From Vanilla planifolia (Eukaryota; Streptophyta; Magnoliopsida; Asparagales; Orchidaceae), in assembly GCA_023846275.1 (NCBI GenBank), contig CM043865.1:8730068-8794067 (forward strand): 64,000 bases of DNA. Direction: 5' to 3'. Below, in pieces: positions 62,301 to 64,000 of this stretch (positions are counted from its first letter, which is position 1; each line of letters opens with the position of its first letter). The position numbers and the translations under genes were made by a program. Under the pieces are notes generated by a model. The model searched no databases, was not told the origin of the DNA, and saw nothing but the letters and a program-made list of their open reading frames with translations.

Positions 62301-62618
62301 CTGAAAACTGTAATTGACGAACTGCGTACATTAGCAATGCAGTAGATGAGAAAGGAAAGATATTTGAACCTGGCAGATGATAGTGCCATTGGACTTAATC
62401 CTGGCGTTCCCATAGGGGACGAGGTCGAGGTCGACTACGTCGATTAGGCCATTGTCGAATATCTTCGATAGGTAGTTGACGATGAACTTGGCGCTGTAAG
62501 GGCAGAGGGACTCGTAGTACAGAGCCACCTGGACCTTCTCGCCTCGACCAGCGCTGACCGCAGAAATGGAGCAGAGGATAACGACGACGAATGAGAGAAG
62601 GATCCTACACAGGCCCAT
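32772..62618 (-). CDS. GILT-family thiol reductase-like protein, five coding exons
   Basis: The joined product has 235 residues. Exons are 62618-62370, 45326-45261, 45123-44983, 40237-40145 and 32930-32772. All junctions are phase 0 with GT donors and AG acceptors, and stop is TAG at 32774-32772. Residues 1-23 form a signal peptide (hydrophobic core F-V-V-V-I-L-C), so the protein enters the secretory pathway. The thioredoxin-like active-site motif is C39-P-Y-S42, not C-x-x-C. The GILT signature C-Q-H-G-x2-E-C-x2-N-x4-C is perfect at residues 82-97 and spans the exon 1/2 junction. Later landmarks are [25 protein letters not shown], and a C-terminal Cys-containing segment. Animal GILT reduces protein disulfides in lysosomes; plant relatives are secretory or vacuolar and poorly characterised. 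Start: first in-frame ATG, context GCGATGG. Confidence 0.93.
32931..40144 (-). other. Intron 4 of the GILT-like gene (7.2 kb)
   Basis: AT-rich and without an intact gene. A weak retroelement trace on the plus strand lies at about 36170-36300, reading [16 protein letters not shown], like the C-terminal part of a Ty3/gypsy protease (L-G-x-x-W-L...L-G-P). The frame at 35676-35912 is proline-rich and could be retroelement linker. Near 38000 a minus-strand TGGTATTAAAGT recalls a tRNA-Met primer site. None of these is firm. A 30-bp direct repeat lies at 39233-39331. Confidence 0.7.
39233..39331. repeat. Exact 30-bp direct repeat in intron 4
   Basis: The same 30 bases, beginning AATTGTGTGTAAAATATG, occur at 39233-39262 and 39302-39331, spaced 69 bp start to start. 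Short flanking words (TCATTAG/TTCATTTT) also recur, suggesting replication slippage. Confidence 0.85.
40145..40237 (-). CDS. GILT-like gene, coding exon 4
   Basis: 31 codons, from L-E-L-Q-Y-A-A-Q-T to V-N-G-Q-P-L-Y-D. The acceptor is TTTCTACAG and the donor is a consensus GTAAGT. This is the most conserved block of plant GILT-like proteins and the thioredoxin-fold strand with the W-V-V-V-N-G motif. Confidence 0.94.
40581..41035. repeat. Tandem duplication, about 222 bp unit
   Basis: Copy 1 is 40581-40802 and copy 2 is 40803-41035. Both start TTCATTGCCATACTAAGA and run through GCAGTTTGGTTATAAGCTTG to GAGCTxCCAAAATTAT. Copy 2 has an additional short internal duplication of TATAATACATTATCT. Divergence is a few per cent. 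The repeat lies about 340 bp upstream of exon 4 in the gene's direction of transcription. Confidence 0.9.
43950..44690 (+). repeat. Possible Ty1/copia LTR remnant
   Basis: A run with CCAAACCACATAAACATC followed by a T-rich tail resembles the 3' portion of some copia LTRs (ACCACGTxAATC then T-rich). No paired LTR, primer site or coding sequence is seen nearby. Low confidence. Confidence 0.25.
44983..45123 (-). CDS. GILT-like gene, coding exon 3
   Basis: 47 codons from [11 protein letters not shown] to S-G-Y-G-E-K. The donor is AAAAG|GTCACT. W-E-S-C-F and N-C-Y supply the conserved cysteines typical of this part of the family. Confidence 0.92.
45261..45326 (-). CDS. GILT-like gene, coding exon 2
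   Basis: 22 codons from H-G-R-Y-E-C to A-W-P-D-L, completing the GILT signature begun in exon 1. The acceptor is TTTTGCAG and the donor GTATGG. It lies 17 kb from exon 1 but only 137 bp from exon 3. Confidence 0.93.
45789..47300 (-). pseudogene. 3' part of an L1-type LINE (RT tail and RNase H)
   Basis: A 17-base T run at 45789-45805 is the poly(A) tail of a minus-strand LINE. Upstream on that strand, near 46260-46300, [16 protein letters not shown] matches the start of the RNase H domain fused to plant L1 ORF2 (P-P-x-G-W-x-K-x-N-x-D-G). Near 46430-46500, A-L-Y-C-L-x-Y-I-W-R-S-R-N matches the W-x-x-W-x-x-R-N motif between the zinc-binding RT domain and RNase H. The open frame at 46703-47074 lies in the zinc-binding region (D-V-L-V-W) but has no intact knuckle. 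The element is truncated at its 5' end. It lies in the same sense as the host gene. Confidence 0.6.
47301..48770. other. Intronic AT-rich DNA between two LINEs
   Basis: Nothing recognisable up to about 48500. The short frame from 48519 continues into the LINE ORF1 start at 48771, so about 48500-48770 may be the LINE 5' leader. Confidence 0.4.
48771..53129 (+). pseudogene. Degenerate L1-type LINE with ORF1 and ORF2
   Basis: ORF1 begins M-A-S-K-G at 48771. A DUF4283-like domain spans about 48880-49370, with L-I-G-K-F-S, a leucine and arginine-rich core, and [14 protein letters not shown]-like knuckle is near 49445-49490 ([10 protein letters not shown]). ORF2 has an endonuclease region at about 50360-50690 ([10 protein letters not shown], where G-D-F-N is usual, then [11 protein letters not shown]). 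RT runs from about 51160 to 52200: [42 protein letters not shown], and Y-V-E-N in place of the catalytic F-A-D-D. The zinc-binding RT domain is just reached at 53100. Many stops. It ends abruptly at the gypsy LTR. Confidence 0.8.
53130..53909 (-). repeat. 3' LTR of the decayed gypsy element
   Basis: On the minus strand it starts TGTAAGGCCC at 53909 and ends ...CTCA at 53130. It shares with the right copy the CTCGAGTC block, a region of repeated AATTC/CAAAATT words, and a GC-rich patch around the word CACCCAATGTTGGGCTT. The GC-rich patch (about 53540-53790) contains three related copies of GCCCGATGTTAGGCGC-like sequence. The open frame at 53545-53754 is this patch, not a gene. Confidence 0.65.
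54219..56600 (-). pseudogene. Gag, linker and RT remnants of the gypsy element
   Basis: Minus strand, broken frames. Gag is at about 56570-56130 ([10 protein letters not shown], a Y/H-A-x-x-V segment, then F-C-K-G-L-R). The protease-RT linker is at 55225-55016 ([15 protein letters not shown]). RT is at 54748-54219: [13 protein letters not shown], then [27 protein letters not shown], a catalytic box reading V-F-I-D-V near 54540 where I-D-D is required, and V-D-P-Q-K-I-E-V-I further on. The loss of the second catalytic Asp and the stops make it inactive. Confidence 0.8.
57736..58720 (-). repeat. 5' LTR of the decayed gypsy element
   Basis: Pairs with 53130-53909, sharing GAGATGTTCT and CTCGAGTC at the left end and GAxTGACCTTG near 58660. 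It is longer than its partner, with about 220 bp of extra T-rich sequence (about 58420-58640). Its GC-rich patch (58150-58420) opens long frames on both strands (58112-58579 minus, 58173-58565 plus), which I regard as composition artefacts. I could not fix the outer end or find a clear primer site on the inner side. Confidence 0.6.
58721..59985. other. Intronic DNA without gene, with a TG microsatellite
   Basis: AT-rich sequence with no recognised family. A (TG)n tract of 27 bases lies at 59311-59337. If the interrupted LINE has a 3' end, it should lie here, but I could not recognise RNase H motifs or a poly(A) tail. Confidence 0.4.
59990..61680 (+). pseudogene. Tat-like Ty3/gypsy gag-protease relic
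   Basis: Plus strand, several frames. At 60340-60590 a gag core reads [10 protein letters not shown], then [14 protein letters not shown], resembling the family A-x-x-W-Y-x-x-L-P ... Q-x-x-x-E-S-L-R-x-F-x-x-R-F. At 61200-61360 a protease-like block reads [16 protein letters not shown], then [11 protein letters not shown], where Tat-group elements have V-D-x-G-S-S-x-x-I-L, so the catalytic Asp is lost. RT is not seen. It lies about 0.7 kb inside intron 1 from exon 1 and antisense to the host gene. Confidence 0.5.
62370..62618 (-). CDS. GILT-like gene, coding exon 1
   Basis: 83 codons: signal peptide, [18 protein letters not shown], and L-D-L-V-P-Y-G-N-A. It ends in C-Q at CAG before a GTTCAA donor. 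The sequon N-G-T near its end is a likely N-glycosylation site. It is markedly richer in GC than the surrounding DNA. In-frame sequence upstream to 62665 is open but holds only GTG and TTG. Confidence 0.93.
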
Positions 62619-64000
62619 CGCAGCGAAGAAGATTCCAGCGATCGAGCAGGAATTAGCTCCCACAAAGTGATGCCCGTCGAATTACGATGCTATCGGAAGC
62701 GTGTCCAGCAAAATTATCGAATAGATTTTAATATCGAGCCAGGCCAAAAATAAATAAATAAAGTTTAAAAAAATAAAGACCATCGATTCTAAGAGGCAGA
62801 CTTGATAAATCTGTATGCTCCTCGTAGTTTTAATAGTTATGATTGAGATTCGTTTACTGTATTTGAATATAATTTTGCTTTAAAAATAAGATTTTAATCT
62901 TTAGTGATCAATTTTATATACAGTTTGTTATTAAGATTTTTAAAAATTTGAGGTTGACGTCATTTTTCTAAAAAATTTAAATATTATATACTTATTTTTT
63001 ATCCACCAAAAAATTAAATAATAATCTTATCTTTTTAACAAAACATTTCAAATGCTTTTTATCAAATATCTATCCATTTGGAGCATATAATCTTACCTTG
63101 CCAACTCTAATTTGTTTATACCATGCAACTTTTTAACTTCCATCGTTGAAACAAATAAAGCTTAATTGATTAATGAAAGAATATACTTTGTTAAATGTCT
63201 ATGTTACACTCCATTTGTTTATGTCTAGTCACTTTTTTACTTCTATCATCAAAATCAATGCAACTTGGTTGATTTATAAAACATACATTTTGAATCAAAA
63301 AATAATCAACCTTGTCATCATTCATTTATCTTAACTTATCTAATTAGATTATAAATTGATGATAAGAGAGAGTAAAAGAACAAAACTTATTATGAAAAAT
63401 CTATTAAAGTATAGTGGATTTTTTTAATGTTTTCATTATCTTCTTGCTTTTATTACAAGTGATATACCAAACCACATGGATAACAAAGAGAATAATCTCC
63501 AACAAATAACACAATATATTTGCCCTAGCCAGTGTCTCCTTGCCTAACCATTAGGGTCCTTTTCTTTATGAAGATGAGGAGCCTTTATGATTTCTAAGAA
63601 AAAACTTTAATGTTAAAATAGGAGCACTAGGATGTTCACACAAGCAAAAGATAAATTATAAAATAATAAATTAAAATAATACAAAATAAAATAGTAATAG
63701 TTTTATAAATTCTTGAATATACTTATTAAAGAATCTTATTTTAAAAACTCTTATTTATTTTAAAAACTTTTGATGTGAAAAGTACAAAAAAATAAATACA
63801 TAAATTTTTAGATGATTTGATCTCAAATATCAAATTTATATCCACCTCTAATTACAAAAGATTAAGCTTCCAATATTAATCACCATTTATAGATATGGGT
63901 AGGCAAAACCCTTATATCAATTTATAGCCTATAATATTAACTTAGAAGACCTTACAATCAATAGCCCACATGAGCTCATAATATCAAGTTGAAAGATTCT
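62619..64000. other. 5' flank of the GILT-like gene
   Basis: About 62619-62710 keeps the higher GC of exon 1 and is probably 5' UTR. No convincing TATA box could be placed; the A/T runs at 62740-62780 are too simple to judge. Beyond 62800 the DNA is AT-rich with no frame of interest. Two imperfect copies of an approximately 80-bp block starting TTTGTTTAT lie at about 63111 and 63212. Confidence 0.4.

Larger units (their letters stand above)
45327..62369 (-). other. Intron 1 of the GILT-like gene (17 kb), filled with retroelements
   Basis: Donor GTTCAA after CAG at 62370; acceptor TTTTGCAG before 45326. From left to right it holds a LINE 3' fragment (minus), a long LINE (plus) cut by a Ty3/gypsy element (minus), and a Tat-like gag-protease relic (plus). 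The stretches without assigned content are about 45.34-45.78, 47.3-48.7, 58.7-60.0 and 61.7-62.37 kb. All coding sequences in it are broken. Confidence 0.85.

Noticed and set aside
62619..62665. Extension of GILT-like exon 1 upstream to 62663 or 62665
   Set aside because: The frame is open there, but the first codons are GTG and TTG. The first ATG is at 62618 and begins a clean signal peptide.
1..64000. CRISPR arrays, operons, tRNA genes or a new defence-type system
   Set aside because: No regularly spaced repeats with unique spacers, no clustered co-directional genes and no cloverleaf-like sequence were seen. The content is a plant host gene and retroelements.

Overview
This is a very AT-rich stretch of a plant nuclear genome. 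The evidence is a spliced plant-type gene with GT..AG introns, several plant-specific retrotransposon lineages (Ty3/gypsy Tekay/Del-like and Tat-like, Ty1/copia SIRE/Maximus-like, and L1-type LINEs with a DUF4283-like ORF1), 5-bp target-site duplications, and no bacterial or organellar gene organisation. A seed plant with large introns is likely. The sequence does not identify the species.

The only host gene I can support is a GILT-family (gamma-interferon-inducible lysosomal thiol reductase-like) gene on the minus strand. It has five coding exons spread over almost 30 kb: 62618-62370, 45326-45261, 45123-44983, 40237-40145 and 32930-32772. All junctions are phase 0 with GT..AG borders, and the 235-residue product has a signal peptide and a perfect GILT signature motif. 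Less than 3% of the locus is coding. Introns 1, 3 and 4 are 17.0, 4.7 and 7.2 kb; intron 2 is 137 bp.

Left of the gene (1 to about 26.5 kb) is a nested stack of retrotransposons. A degenerate SIRE/Maximus-like copia element on the minus strand (20640 to about 26500) is cut inside its RT by a second SIRE/Maximus-like element on the plus strand (LTR ending 3026, second LTR 18077-20639), which has a gag relic but no recognisable pol. That element holds an old 3.4-kb Tekay-type solo LTR (4480-15682, TSD ATTGA). The solo LTR is itself interrupted by two young, closely related Tekay-type insertions: a deleted element with 5' LTR, intact gag and 3' LTR fragment (4735-9510, TSD CAGTG), and an inverted solo LTR (12152-15192, TSD ATTTA).

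Between 26.5 and 32.1 kb I see AT-rich sequence with no recognisable gene. Inside the host gene, intron 1 holds a LINE 3' fragment (45.8-47.3 kb, minus), a nearly complete dead L1-type LINE (48.8-53.1 kb, plus), a Ty3/gypsy element inserted into that LINE (53.13-58.7 kb, minus) and a Tat-like gypsy gag-protease relic (60.0-61.7 kb, plus). Intron 3 holds a 222-bp tandem duplication. The right end (62.7-64 kb) is the 5' flank of the gene. No tRNA, rRNA, CRISPR array or other non-coding RNA gene was seen.
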